Positions 43,807 through 53,068 of a stretch of 64,000 nt of DNA are shown in pieces; the stretch's first letter is position 1; the number at the start of each line of letters is the position of its first letter. The notes below the pieces were generated by a model. The model was not told where the DNA came from. It made no database searches and saw only the letters and a list, made by a program, of their open reading frames with translations. Made by a program: the position numbers and the translations under genes. Source of the stretch: Pantoea sp. A4 (GTDB lineage Bacteria > Pseudomonadota > Gammaproteobacteria > Enterobacterales > Enterobacteriaceae); contig NZ_ALXE01000048.1 in NCBI RefSeq assembly GCF_000295955.2, positions 1 to 64,000 on the forward strand. Direction: 5' to 3'.

Positions 43807-45554
43807 CAACCCGCTTTTGCGTGCGCGGGAGCAGGTGTAGGCGCGGGGGTTGGCACGGCATCTGGCGCAATGTTCATATGCTTCAACACCGGTCCCATAA
43901 TGTTGCCGAAGATGGGGGCCGCTACCGAACCACCAAAGTGATCCCCTGCGGTGGGGTGGTTAACCATCACCACCAACGCCACTTCAGGATGGCTTGCTGG
44001 GGCAACGCCTGCGGTGTAGTTAATATAGCCGCCATCATATTTTCCGCTGGTCCCCATTTTCTCCGCCGTACCGGTTTTGGTTGCCAGACGATAACCCGGT
44101 ACCGCAGCACGCAGACCGGAACCGCCCGGTAATACGTCACTCTCCATCATGTGGACCACAATTTCTGCCGTTTGCGGGTTCGCCACCTGAGTGCCGAGCA
44201 CCGGCGGTGTCACTTTCGTGATCGACAACGGACGATAAACGCCGAAGCTGCCCAGCGTGGCGTATTCGCGGGCAATTTGCAGAGGGGTGACGCGTAAGCC
44301 GTAGCCGAACGCGAAGGTGGCACGTTCGATATCCGCCCAGCGCTGACGATGCAGAGGGAAATAGCCTACGCTCTCCCCTGTCAGCCCCAGCCCCGTGGGT
44401 TTCCCCAGGCCAAACGCATGATAAGTCTGCACCAGTGCATCCGCTGGCATCGCCAGTGCGATGTGTGAAGCCCCGGTGTCACTGGATTTTTGCAGGATGC
44501 CGGTCACGGTCAGGCGCGGCCAGTGGCCAACGTCACGGATAATATGGCCGTTAATGGCATAAGGCGCGGTATCCAGCACGGAATCAGGCCGAATTAGGTG
44601 ACGCTCCAGACCTTCCAGTACCACCAGCGGTTTCACCGTCGAACCAGGTTCGTAGCTGTCGTTGATAGCCGTGTTACGCATCTGAGCAGGCGTCGCCCCT
44701 TCATAATTATTGGGGTTAAACGACGGGTAAGACGCCATACCGAGGATTTCACCGGTATCAATTTTTACCAGTACCGCAGCCCCGGAGTCGGCTTTATTCA
44801 GCAACACGCCATCGCGCAGTTTGGTGTACATGGTGTACTGGTCAAACTTATCGATACTCAGTTGTACCGTTGGCGGCTGCGTGGGGGGCTTATAGTCAAT
44901 CATCGAGATGATTTTCCCTTCACCATCCTGACGATAAACCTCTTTCCCCGGCTCGCCCTGCAACAGTTTATCAAACCCCTTTTCCAGTCCGTTCAGCCCG
45001 ACATTATCCGCACCGACGATACCAATTAGCGTCGCGGCGGATTCGCTCATCGGATAAAAGCGGCTGTCGTCATACACCGAACTGATGCCTTTCAGGTGCA
45101 GCTCGCTGATATCTTTGGCGATACTCAGTTCAACTTTACGTCCGAGATACAGGAATCGACGTTTAGGATTGGCGGTAATATCCGCCGCCATTTGTTGTGG
45201 CGTGGTATCCAGCGCCGAGGCGAGGTAAGCCCATTTGGGGCTGGTGAAATCCGGATTATTCTCCAGCACGCGCATCGGATCGGCGATGATATCGCGCGAA
45301 GGTACGCTTAACGCTAGCGCATCACCGTTGCGATCAAGCAAGGTGCCCCGGCTGGTAGGCAGTTCCACCGTACGTAGCGAACGCTGGTCGGCTTCATGCT
45401 CCAGCATCGGGTGATTAATCAGTTGGAGATCCGCCACGCTCGCCAGCAAAAAAGCCATACAGGCGAACACGCCTATACAGATCAGCCGAAAGCGGAAAGG
45501 ATTAAAAGAGGTTTTGATCTGGTCTTTTCCCAGTAGTTTTTTTATTTGTGGCAT
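43806..45554 (-). CDS. FtsI (PBP3) paralogue, class B penicillin-binding protein
   Basis: Septal-type D,D-transpeptidase homologue of 582 residues from the ATG at 45554 (a TTG five codons upstream is the alternative). Short cytoplasmic tail, membrane anchor (about 25-45, LICIGVFACMAFLLASVADLQ), PBP dimer domain with RGTLLDRNG, then the transpeptidase domain. SxxK is in YEPGSTVKPL and KTG in LATKTGTAEK. The second motif reads SSD (in KSSDTGAS) where FtsI has SSN. A Pro/Ala-rich tail ends the protein. The chromosomal ftsI sits in the dcw cluster, so this is an additional copy, in the manner of Salmonella PBP3SAL. The 3' end abuts the 52-bp repeat; the OmrB-like RNA lies upstream. Confidence 0.9.
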   Translation of the reverse strand: MPQIKKLLGKDQIKTSFNPFRFRLICIGVFACMAFLLASVADLQLINHPMLEHEADQRSLRTVELPTSRGTLLDRNGDALALSVPSRDIIADPMRVLENNPDFTSPKWAYLASALDTTPQQMAADITANPKRRFLYLGRKVELSIAKDISELHLKGISSVYDDSRFYPMSESAATLIGIVGADNVGLNGLEKGFDKLLQGEPGKEVYRQDGEGKIISMIDYKPPTQPPTVQLSIDKFDQYTMYTKLRDGVLLNKADSGAAVLVKIDTGEILGMASYPSFNPNNYEGATPAQMRNTAINDSYEPGSTVKPLVVLEGLERHLIRPDSVLDTAPYAINGHIIRDVGHWPRLTVTGILQKSSDTGASHIALAMPADALVQTYHAFGLGKPTGLGLTGESVGYFPLHRQRWADIERATFAFGYGLRVTPLQIAREYATLGSFGVYRPLSITKVTPPVLGTQVANPQTAEIVVHMMESDVLPGGSGLRAAVPGYRLATKTGTAEKMGTSGKYDGGYINYTAGVAPASHPEVALVVMVNHPTAGDHFGGSVAAPIFGNIMGPVLKHMNIAPDAVPTPAPTPAPAHAKAG

Positions 45555-45665
45555 AGCTATCCGCAGCAATGAAAGAAAATACGTTTCAATGCAGCAGTTA
45601 TAAATAATGCCGTGGCGGGATAACAGGAAAACTATGTTTCAGTTCATGATTGCGGGGTGATGGGC

Positions 45666-45738
45666 AAAAAAAACCTGCGCATCTGCGCAGGTCGGTGTAA
45701 TCAATAAATTTTGATGTTCACCCATCAATACCTCTGGG
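45666..45738 (-). ncRNA. OmrA/OmrB-like small RNA, copy 2
   Basis: Begins with the same 20 bases as copy 1 (CCCAGAGGTATTGATGGGTG) and ends in an ACCTGCGC/GCGCAGGT hairpin plus eight T, identical in sequence to the terminator stem of E. coli OmrB. About 73 nt. Upstream, TACAGT may be the -10. It could be read as a short ORF from the internal ATG, but the sRNA match is far stronger. Its 3' hairpin lies downstream of the bisC-like gene and upstream of the FtsI paralogue, and may also end bisC transcription. Confidence 0.87.
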
Positions 45739-45823
45739 ACCTTGACTGTAGCAAGCAGGGCTTGCGCCCTGCCATCCTGCAAACGCAACAGTTGGCCGTA
45801 AAATGTAACCAGCCATGAGTTTC

Positions 45824-48097
45824 TTACGCTGTTTTGCAAAGCTGATGTTTTTTGATTTCCACCAGACAACTCATTGCGTTAGGTCCCTGGGTTAATGATG
45901 AGGTGCCGATATCCAGCGTCAGGGTATTGGGATTACCGGCGCGATCCCACGCATCCCATTTCCCGCCGAAGCCAGGGTTAAACCAGGCCCCGGTCGCAAT
46001 AATCACCACGCCCGGCGTCAGGCCATCCGTTATCTTCACCCCTGCCAGCATTCGACCACGCGCGTTGCTGACCTCAATTTCATCTCCGTCCGCAATCTGG
46101 CGGGCTGCCGCGTCCTGCGGGTGCATGTACAACGTTTCACGTCCGGCGGTTTTATTGGCCTGAACACTCGGCGTAGCATCTAACTGGCTGTGCAGGCGGT
46201 CTGAAGGCTGAATGGAAATCATATGCAGCGGGTAATCCGCGCTGATTTCTGCCCCCAGCCACTCCTGTGGTTCACGCCATTCGGGGTGTCCGGCAAAGTC
46301 ATCCAGCTTAAAGTCGGCAATGGTCTGACAGAACAGCTCTATCTTGCCGCTGGCCGTCTGGATCGGATGGGATATCGGGTCTGCGCGGAACTGGTCCATA
46401 AAGACAAAGGGCTTACCACCTTCCGGGATCTCCACAAAGCCGCGCTGCCAGAACTCTTCAAACTCCGGGAAATGAATCTCTTTGTGCGCATGGGCGACAG
46501 CGCACTGTTGATACAGATATTCAATCCATTGCATCTCGTTGCGCCCTTCGGTGAAGGTGTCACGATAGCCGAGGCGCTCTGCTAAATCAGCGAAGATATC
46601 AAAGTCATGACGCGCCTGATGCTGTGGCGCAATCGCCTGATGCATCGCCAGCACAAAGCGATCGCGGGATGAGCCGCCAATGTCATTGCGCTCCAGCGTG
46701 GTGGTTGCTGGCAAGACGATATCGGCCATCTGGGCCGCGGGCGTCCAGACGATGTCCTGCACCACCACCGTGTCCGGGCGCTGCCAGCCTTCCACCAGGC
46801 GATTGAGCTGTTGATGATGATGGAACGGATTGCCCCCCGCCCAGTGCACCAGGTGAATATCCGGATAGTGCAGCGTTTCGCCCTGGAAGGTATAGGGCTG
46901 GTTCGGTTGCAGCAGCATGTCACTGATGCGCGCGACGGGAATGGACAAACCGGACGGGTTTGGCCCGGTCGACATCAGCGGCGCTGGCCCTTCCTGGCGT
47001 GGATTGCCCACGCTGTTCATGGAACCATGACCAAAGGAGAATCCCGCACCTGGCAAACCTGGCTGCCCTAACATGGCGGACAGGGCAATCATCATCCAGT
47101 AGGGCTGTTCACCACGATGCGCACGCTGCACCGAGTAGGAACAGGTGATGAAGCTACGCTTGCCGCACAGCTGTTGCGCCAGCAGAACAATACGTTCAGG
47201 CGGGATCCCGGTGATGCGGCTGGCCCAGCCCGCGGTTTTGGCAACGCCATCGCTCTCACCGATCAAATAGCTTTTCAACTGTGGCCAACCGGTACAGTGC
47301 GTGGCAAGGAACTGTTCATCTGTCCCGTTGCGCTGCATGATTTCGTAGCCCAGCGCCAGCATCAGCGCCACATCGGTATTGGGCCGAATCGGGATCCACT
47401 CCGCCTTGACGAATTCCGGGCAGTCATCGCGCATCGGGCTGATGTTAATCACCGGTGTGCCTTTCGCCGCCAGTTGTTCTAGCGCCGGTTTCAGGCTGTG
47501 CTGACCCGCCCCGCCGGAGGCAACCTGAGAATTTTTCAGCGCCAACCCACCAAACGCCACGAAGATGTCGGCATGTTCGACCACTTCCGGCCAGTCAGTG
47601 ACGCGGCCGGTAAGCGGCATATAGGTGCCAATCACATACGGCAGGAAAAACTGCGCTGCGCCCCAGCTGTAGTTGCCCTGCTGATCGACCCCGCCACCGC
47701 CTTTAAAGTAGAAACGGCGAATCAGCGTGCGCGCATGGTTCACGCGTCCGGCAGACGACCAGCCGTAGGAGCCGTTGAAGATACCGCTGGCACCATAGCG
47801 CTCACGCACGCGCCGGTTCTCTTCCGCCACCAGATCCAGGGCCGTTTCCCAATCCACCGCCACAAAGTCTTCGCGGCCACGCAGAGTACGATCGCTGTTC
47901 TCACGGGATTTGAGCCATGAACGGCGCACCATCGGCTGACGGATGCGTTTATCAGAGTAGACCAACTCCGGGATGGTACCCAGCATTGGCGATGGATCGG
48001 CATCAGCAAAAAACGGTTCGCACCCGGTCAGTCGACCATTTTCAGTGACAGCAGTAAAAGCGCCCCAGTGCGCCAGATGTGGCACGCGTATCTTCAT
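45824..48097 (-). CDS. bisC: Molybdopterin-guanine-dinucleotide S/N-oxide reductase, BisC type
   Basis: Cytoplasmic DMSO-reductase-family oxidoreductase of 757 residues from the ATG at 48097. No twin-arginine signal, so like BisC rather than periplasmic TorA/TorZ. BisC reduces biotin sulphoxide and free methionine sulphoxide. GSYGWSSAGR (Tyr111, Trp113) matches the substrate-side Tyr/Trp pair of DMSO reductase, and NYSWGAAQ (Ser144) the serine ligand of molybdenum. No N-terminal Fe-S cysteine motif is present. In E. coli bisC is elsewhere, so this is an accessory position. The exact substrate is inferred. Confidence 0.85.
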   Translation of the reverse strand: MKIRVPHLAHWGAFTAVTENGRLTGCEPFFADADPSPMLGTIPELVYSDKRIRQPMVRRSWLKSRENSDRTLRGREDFVAVDWETALDLVAEENRRVRERYGASGIFNGSYGWSSAGRVNHARTLIRRFYFKGGGGVDQQGNYSWGAAQFFLPYVIGTYMPLTGRVTDWPEVVEHADIFVAFGGLALKNSQVASGGAGQHSLKPALEQLAAKGTPVINISPMRDDCPEFVKAEWIPIRPNTDVALMLALGYEIMQRNGTDEQFLATHCTGWPQLKSYLIGESDGVAKTAGWASRITGIPPERIVLLAQQLCGKRSFITCSYSVQRAHRGEQPYWMMIALSAMLGQPGLPGAGFSFGHGSMNSVGNPRQEGPAPLMSTGPNPSGLSIPVARISDMLLQPNQPYTFQGETLHYPDIHLVHWAGGNPFHHHQQLNRLVEGWQRPDTVVVQDIVWTPAAQMADIVLPATTTLERNDIGGSSRDRFVLAMHQAIAPQHQARHDFDIFADLAERLGYRDTFTEGRNEMQWIEYLYQQCAVAHAHKEIHFPEFEEFWQRGFVEIPEGGKPFVFMDQFRADPISHPIQTASGKIELFCQTIADFKLDDFAGHPEWREPQEWLGAEISADYPLHMISIQPSDRLHSQLDATPSVQANKTAGRETLYMHPQDAAARQIADGDEIEVSNARGRMLAGVKITDGLTPGVVIIATGAWFNPGFGGKWDAWDRAGNPNTLTLDIGTSSLTQGPNAMSCLVEIKKHQLCKTA

Positions 48098-48249
48098 AGT
48101 GGTTATTCGGCCCGGCAGGTTAATGTCAGCCCTCAGCATATCACGACCACACATTGAGATTTAACTGGGCTGATTTTCCTCATGTTTGCGATCGGCATGG
48201 CGTTATGGCGGGTTGATGTAGCCCGGCTTTTCCGTAACACTGAACAGAT

Positions 48250-48265
48250 GTGTAAACGTTTTCCC
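48250..48265. promoter_or_regulatory. GalR/GalS operator candidate upstream of galR
   Basis: GTGTAAACGTTTTCCC resembles the gal operator consensus GTGKAANCGNTTNCAC in the left half and centre, with mismatches at the right edge. It lies 17 bases before the galR start, a position suited to autoregulation. Confidence 0.5.
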
Positions 48266-48282
48266 CGGAAGCAGGTAAACGC

Positions 48283-49284
48283 ATGGCTACAATAAAGGAT
48301 GTTGCCCGACTGGCAGGCGTGTCGGTAGCGACAGTCTCACGCGTCATCAATCACTCCCCCAAAGCCAGTGAAAGTTCGCGCCAGGCCGTCAATGAGGCGA
48401 TGGCAGAGTTGCAGTACCACCCAAATGCTAATGCCCGTGCGCTGGCACAGCAGTCCACAGAAACCCTTGGGCTGGTGGTAGGCGATGTCTCAGATCCCTT
48501 CTTTGGCGCGATGGTGAAAGCCGTTGATGAAGTGGCTGGCGCGACCGGCAATTTTTTACTGATTGGTAACGGTTACCATAATGAGCAGAAAGAACGGCGC
48601 GCGATTGAACAACTGATGCGCCACCGCTGCGCGGCGCTGGTGGTGCATGCCAAAAAGATCCCGGATGCCGACCTGGAAGTCTTAATGAAACAGATGCCAG
48701 GCATGGTGCTGTTAAACCGTCTGCTCCCTGGATTCGAACAGCGCTGCATCGCGCTGGATGATCGCTACGGTGCGTGGCTGGCGACGCGCCATTTAATTCA
48801 GCAGGGGCACCAAAATATCGCCTTTATCTGCTCGACCCATGCCATTTCCGATTCTGAAGATCGCCTACAGGGCTATCATGATGCGCTGCGCGAGCACGGC
48901 ATTGCCAGCCAGGATCGACTGATTGCCCTGGCCGAACCGGATGAGAGCGGTGGCGAGCAAGCCATGACCGAGCTGCTGGGGCACGGTAAGCACTTTACTG
49001 CCGTGGTCTGCTATAACGACTCCATGGCCGCAGGGGCACTGGCGGTACTGAGTGATAACGGGATTCGCGTGCCGGAAGAGATGTCGCTCACTGGTTTTGA
49101 TGACGTATTGGTGTCGCGCTACGTGCGTCCAAGGCTGACCACGGTGCGTTATCCCATCGTGACCATGGCACAGCAGGCGGCTGCACTGGCACTGGCGCTG
49201 GCAAACGATCAGCCGCTGCCGGAGGTGACAAACATGTTTAGCCCGACGCTGGTGCGTCGGCATTCGGTAAGCGGGCCGGGTTAA
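48283..49284 (+). CDS. galR: Galactose operon repressor GalR
   Basis: LacI-family repressor, 333 residues. The N-terminal helix-turn-helix and hinge (MATIKDVARLAGVSVATVSR, about 1-60) is followed by the periplasmic-binding-like core that binds galactose (about 60-330). Sequence and position next to lysA match E. coli GalR. It controls galactose uptake and catabolism genes, none of which is in the window. Confidence 0.95.
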   Translation: MATIKDVARLAGVSVATVSRVINHSPKASESSRQAVNEAMAELQYHPNANARALAQQSTETLGLVVGDVSDPFFGAMVKAVDEVAGATGNFLLIGNGYHNEQKERRAIEQLMRHRCAALVVHAKKIPDADLEVLMKQMPGMVLLNRLLPGFEQRCIALDDRYGAWLATRHLIQQGHQNIAFICSTHAISDSEDRLQGYHDALREHGIASQDRLIALAEPDESGGEQAMTELLGHGKHFTAVVCYNDSMAAGALAVLSDNGIRVPEEMSLTGFDDVLVSRYVRPRLTTVRYPIVTMAQQAAALALALANDQPLPEVTNMFSPTLVRRHSVSGPG

Positions 49285-49291
49285 AGACCGG

Positions 49292-49319
49292 ATCGACCAG
49301 GCATCGGTGCCTGGTCGAT
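49292..49319. terminator. Hairpin between convergent galR and lysA
   Basis: A perfect 12-bp stem ATCGACCAGGCA/TGCCTGGTCGAT with a four-base loop fills the gap between the two stops. T runs are short on both sides, so efficiency is uncertain, but the placement suits a bidirectional terminator. Confidence 0.7.
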
Positions 49320-49328
49320 GAATCACGC

Positions 49329-50585
49329 TTAGCCCAGCTCCAGCGCCAGCAGCTCCTGGATAGTCTGCGCACGGCGGATTTCACGTACCTTGCCACCATC
49401 AAACAGCACTTCCGGGATCAGCGGACGGCTGTTGTAGTTGGAAGACATCGATGCACCATAAGCCCCGGTGTCGTGGAAGACCAGGTAGTCACCGATTTGC
49501 GCTGCTGGCAGGGCGCGGGTTTCCACTTTACCGCCCTCCTGCTGGGTAAACACATCACCAGACTCACACAGTGGGCCTGCAACCACGCTCTCGACGGTGT
49601 GGGCTTCATCCAGCACTCGCTCATCACCTGCCAGCACGGAGATATGGTGATAGCTGCCGTACATGGAAGGACGCATTAAATCGCTGAAACCGGCATCCAC
49701 CAGCACAAAGTGGCGGCTCCCCATCTCTTTTACGGCACGCACCTGAGAAACCAGCACGCCAGACTCTGCGACCAGGAAACGACCCGGCTCAATTTCCAGC
49801 TTCACCGGATGCCCGAGATGCGCGGCAATACGCTGACGCGCACCGTCCCACAGGCCAAAATAGTGTGCGGTATCGATATTTTCCTGACCGTACTGATAAG
49901 GAATCGATAAACCACCACCGGCGGAAATGGCTTCCAGATCCTGACCAAATTCCACCACCTGATTGACCATCGCATCACACACCTGCTGCAGATGACCGTA
50001 ATCCACACCCGAGCCGATATGCATATGCAGGCCCACCAGGTGCAAACCGTACTGGCGCAGTGCGGCCAGTGCCAGCGGCAGGTCGCTATGCCAGATGCCG
50101 TGCTTGCTGTTCTCTCCCCCGGTATTGGTTTTCTGGCTGTGGCCATGACCAAAACCCGGATTGATGCGCAACCAGACTTTATGACCCGGAGAGATCGCGC
50201 CTAACTGATGCAGCATATCCACTGAACCGGCATTCACCGGCACTTTCAGCTCAGCAATGCGTGACAGCGTTGGTGCGTCCAGCACGTCTGCGGTAAAGAC
50301 AATCTCATCGCCACCCGCAGTGAATCCCGCCGCCAGCGCACGCTCCACTTCACCCAGTGAAACCGAATCCACACGCACACCCTGTTCACGCATCAGGCGC
50401 AGAATGTGAATGTTAGAACAGGCTTTCTGCGCAAAGCGAATCACATCGAAATCACGCAGCTGCGCGATGCGCTGACGGATAATTTCAGCATCGTAGGCCC
50501 AGAACGGCCCCTGATACTGACGCGCCAGCGGCAGCAGGTTAGCGCCAGTCAGCGCAGTTTCGGTGTTATTGAGTGGGCGTGGCAT
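49329..50585 (-). CDS. lysA: Diaminopimelate decarboxylase LysA
   Basis: PLP enzyme that decarboxylates meso-diaminopimelate to L-lysine, the last step of lysine synthesis. 418 residues from the ATG at 50585 (E. coli 420). The PLP lysine is Lys54 in RFAQKACSN. GGGLSIPY is the phosphate-binding loop and GPLCESGDVF carries the active-site cysteine. Divergent from lysR, whose product activates it when diaminopimelate is present. Confidence 0.97.
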   Translation of the reverse strand: MPRPLNNTETALTGANLLPLARQYQGPFWAYDAEIIRQRIAQLRDFDVIRFAQKACSNIHILRLMREQGVRVDSVSLGEVERALAAGFTAGGDEIVFTADVLDAPTLSRIAELKVPVNAGSVDMLHQLGAISPGHKVWLRINPGFGHGHSQKTNTGGENSKHGIWHSDLPLALAALRQYGLHLVGLHMHIGSGVDYGHLQQVCDAMVNQVVEFGQDLEAISAGGGLSIPYQYGQENIDTAHYFGLWDGARQRIAAHLGHPVKLEIEPGRFLVAESGVLVSQVRAVKEMGSRHFVLVDAGFSDLMRPSMYGSYHHISVLAGDERVLDEAHTVESVVAGPLCESGDVFTQQEGGKVETRALPAAQIGDYLVFHDTGAYGASMSSNYNSRPLIPEVLFDGGKVREIRRAQTIQELLALELG

Positions 50586-50694
50586 GGGTAGATCCTCGAA
50601 TAGATGTTCAGCCTCTATTAAAGCAGAGCGTTTCCATAGCGGAAAATATCCATTTTCACGTATGCTATTCATCTTTGATATGGCAGACACGACA

Positions 50695-51636
50695 ATGGCA
50701 AAGATTAACTGGCGGCATATTGAGATTTTCCATGCCGTGATGACCAGCGGCAACCTCACTCAGGCCGCAGAGATCCTGCACACCTCGCAGCCCACGGTCA
50801 GCCGGGAGTTAGCGCGGCTTGAGCAGCAACTCGGGCTGGAGTTATTTCAGCGGGTGCGAGGACGGCTGCAACCCACAGTGCAGGGGATCCGGCTGTTTGA
50901 GGAAGTACAGCGCTCGTGGTATGGCCTCGATCGTATCCGGGAAACCGCAGAAGGCCTGCGTCAGTTCCGCCAGGGCGAGCTGTCTCTGGCTTGCCTGCCC
51001 GTGTTTTCGCAGTCATTGCTCCCTCCCCTCTGCCACAGCTTTTTACACTCCTATCCCGATGTCAGCCTGAATATTATTCCGCAGGAGTCACCGGTCTTAG
51101 AGGAGTGGCTGTCAGCACAGCGTTATGATTTAGGCCTGACCGAAACACAACACGCGCCGCCGGGTACAGAAAGCTTGCCCTTACTGACCTGTGACGAAGT
51201 CTGTGTCTTGCCGCGCCATCATCCACTGTGTCAGCGCGAGGTGATTACGCCACAGGATTTTCACGGTGAAAGCTATGTCAGCCTGTCGCACAGCGATAGC
51301 TATCGTCAGTTGCTGGATGCCCTGTTTCATGAGCATGGCGTGGCACGTCGCATGGTGATGGAAACACACAGTGCGGCTTCCGTCTGTGCGATGGTAAAAG
51401 CCGGGGTAGGAATTTCGGTGGTGAACCCGCTAACGGCGCTGGATTATGCCGACAGTGGTGTGGTGATGCGGCGCTTTAGTATTGCGGTGCCCTTTACGGT
51501 CAGCTTGATTCGACCGCAGCACCGCCCGGCTTCCGCACTGGTTGATGCCTTTGTCCACCACCTGCAACAGCAGGTGGTGGCGTTTAGCGAGCGCATTAAC
51601 GCTCAGCTCAATCAGGCACGGACAGGAGAAGACTGA
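50695..51636 (+). CDS. lysR: LysR transcriptional activator of lysA
   Basis: Founding member of the LTTR family, 313 residues from the ATG at 50695, which aligns with E. coli LysR (311). Winged helix-turn-helix at about 5-65 (AAEILHTSQPTVSRELARLE), then the effector-binding domain. The 109-bp gap to divergent lysA must hold the shared regulatory site. The last 25 bp overlap the end of the convergent MFS gene. Confidence 0.96.
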   Translation: MAKINWRHIEIFHAVMTSGNLTQAAEILHTSQPTVSRELARLEQQLGLELFQRVRGRLQPTVQGIRLFEEVQRSWYGLDRIRETAEGLRQFRQGELSLACLPVFSQSLLPPLCHSFLHSYPDVSLNIIPQESPVLEEWLSAQRYDLGLTETQHAPPGTESLPLLTCDEVCVLPRHHPLCQREVITPQDFHGESYVSLSHSDSYRQLLDALFHEHGVARRMVMETHSAASVCAMVKAGVGISVVNPLTALDYADSGVVMRRFSIAVPFTVSLIRPQHRPASALVDAFVHHLQQQVVAFSERINAQLNQARTGED

Positions 51637-52775
51637 CCCCCGGTTTTGCGGAAGTTGATCAGGCACAGTACCAGACCAATCACCGCCAGTGCTGCCGCAG
51701 AGACCGGCACGGCGGTTAAACCGTAGCCTTTCTCAATCACAGCACCACCGACCCAGGCACCCAACGCATTACCCACGTTAAACGCGGCAATGTTCATGGT
51801 GGAGACGAGGTTAGGAGCATCTTTACCGTGACGCACCACGTTAATTTGCAGCCCGGGAACAATCGCAAAGGTCGCCATCGCCCACAGGAACAGCGTCACT
51901 TCCGCCAGCATGAAGGAGTGGCTGGTCCAGCTGAACAACAGCGAAAACAGCGCAATCAGGGCAAAGGAGAGGATCAACGCCACGGAGACTTTCCAGTCCG
52001 CCAGCTTGCCGCCTAAAATGTTCCCCACGGTCAGGCCAGCACCAATCAGGAACAACGTCCAGCTCACGCCACGGTTGCTGATGCCCGTCACCTGCAACAG
52101 CATCGGTGCGATATAGCTAAACAGCGCGAACATCGCCGCCGCAAAAAACACCGTCATCGCCAGTGATAACCACAGCTTGCCGTTACCCAGCGCACCAAAC
52201 TCACGCGACAGATCGACCGGCTTTTCATCTTTGTTGGTCGGCAAGCTCATGATCAGGCTGATAAAGGCCAACACCCCGATGATTGCCACGCCCCAGAAGG
52301 TGGCGCGCCAGCCAAACAGCTGACCAAACCAGGTGCCCAAGGGCACGCCAAGTACGTTCGCCAGGGTCAAACCGGTGAACATCAGCGCTACAGCGGAAGC
52401 CTGCTTTCCTGGTGCGACCAGGCTGGCCGCCACCACCGAGCCGATACCGAAGAAAGCACCATGACACAGTGCCGTGACGATGCGCGCCAGCATCAGCAGG
52501 TTATAGCTATACGCGATAGCACACAGAATGTTGCCGACAATAAAAATCGACATCAGCAGCACCAACGTGCGTTTACGTGGCAGCTTCGCCGTCAGCAACG
52601 CCATGATCGGTGCGCCAATCGCCACGCCCAGCGCATAGCCGCTGATTAACCAGCCTGCGCTGGGAATCGAAACGTTGAGATCGCCAGCCACTTCTGGCAG
52701 CAATCCCATGATGACAAATTCGGTGGTGCCGATGGCGAATGCACTCATCGCCAACGCCAATAGTGCTATAGGCAT
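51612..52775 (-). CDS. MFS transporter of the AraJ/YdeA/YdhP family
   Basis: 387-residue drug:proton antiporter-type MFS permease with 12 hydrophobic segments, from the ATG at 52775. The opening MPIALLALAMSAFAIGTTEF is typical of the AraJ/YdhP group, which exports sugars or is of unknown substrate. GLTLANVLGVPLGTWFGQ is the antiporter motif in helix 5. Not in this place in E. coli (ygeA/araE there). Tail-to-tail overlap with lysR. The 219 bp upstream, to the lysS terminator, hold only its promoter region. Confidence 0.85.
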   Translation of the reverse strand: MPIALLALAMSAFAIGTTEFVIMGLLPEVAGDLNVSIPSAGWLISGYALGVAIGAPIMALLTAKLPRKRTLVLLMSIFIVGNILCAIAYSYNLLMLARIVTALCHGAFFGIGSVVAASLVAPGKQASAVALMFTGLTLANVLGVPLGTWFGQLFGWRATFWGVAIIGVLAFISLIMSLPTNKDEKPVDLSREFGALGNGKLWLSLAMTVFFAAAMFALFSYIAPMLLQVTGISNRGVSWTLFLIGAGLTVGNILGGKLADWKVSVALILSFALIALFSLLFSWTSHSFMLAEVTLFLWAMATFAIVPGLQINVVRHGKDAPNLVSTMNIAAFNVGNALGAWVGGAVIEKGYGLTAVPVSAAALAVIGLVLCLINFRKTGGQSSPVRA

Positions 52776-52994
52776 AACCCAGTCTCCCAATACAGATGAA
52801 TAACGCACCGGACGGCGCGCTGAGGCCACATCAATGTGTTGATGGTTGTTAAAATTTGAACTCCGTCACAGGCGCTATTAAATCACAGCAATTAATCAAC
52901 ATATAGCCTACTGGCGGCAAGGCTATCTTGCCTGCCAGGCAATAATTCAGTGGGCTAATTCAGTCAGAGGCAGATAATCCGCGGCCTGCGCGGC

Positions 52995-53033
52995 AAAAAA
53001 AAGCCCGACGGTTATCCACCATCGGGCTTTTTA
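52995..53033 (-). terminator. Terminator of prfB-lysS
   Basis: On the - strand the stem AAAAGCCCGATGG/CCGTCGGGCTTTT (one G-T pair) is followed by eight T. It lies 36 bp past the lysS stop. Confidence 0.9.
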
Positions 53034-53068
53034 ACCGGAACTGAGAGGCTCAGTTCCGCACAGAGTGC

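Noticed and set aside
45639..45869. Short ORF on the - strand running through the OmrB-like RNA
   Set aside because: Its sequence is fully explained by the Omr seed and terminator hairpin; the peptide has no features and the frame is not kept in the second Omr copy.
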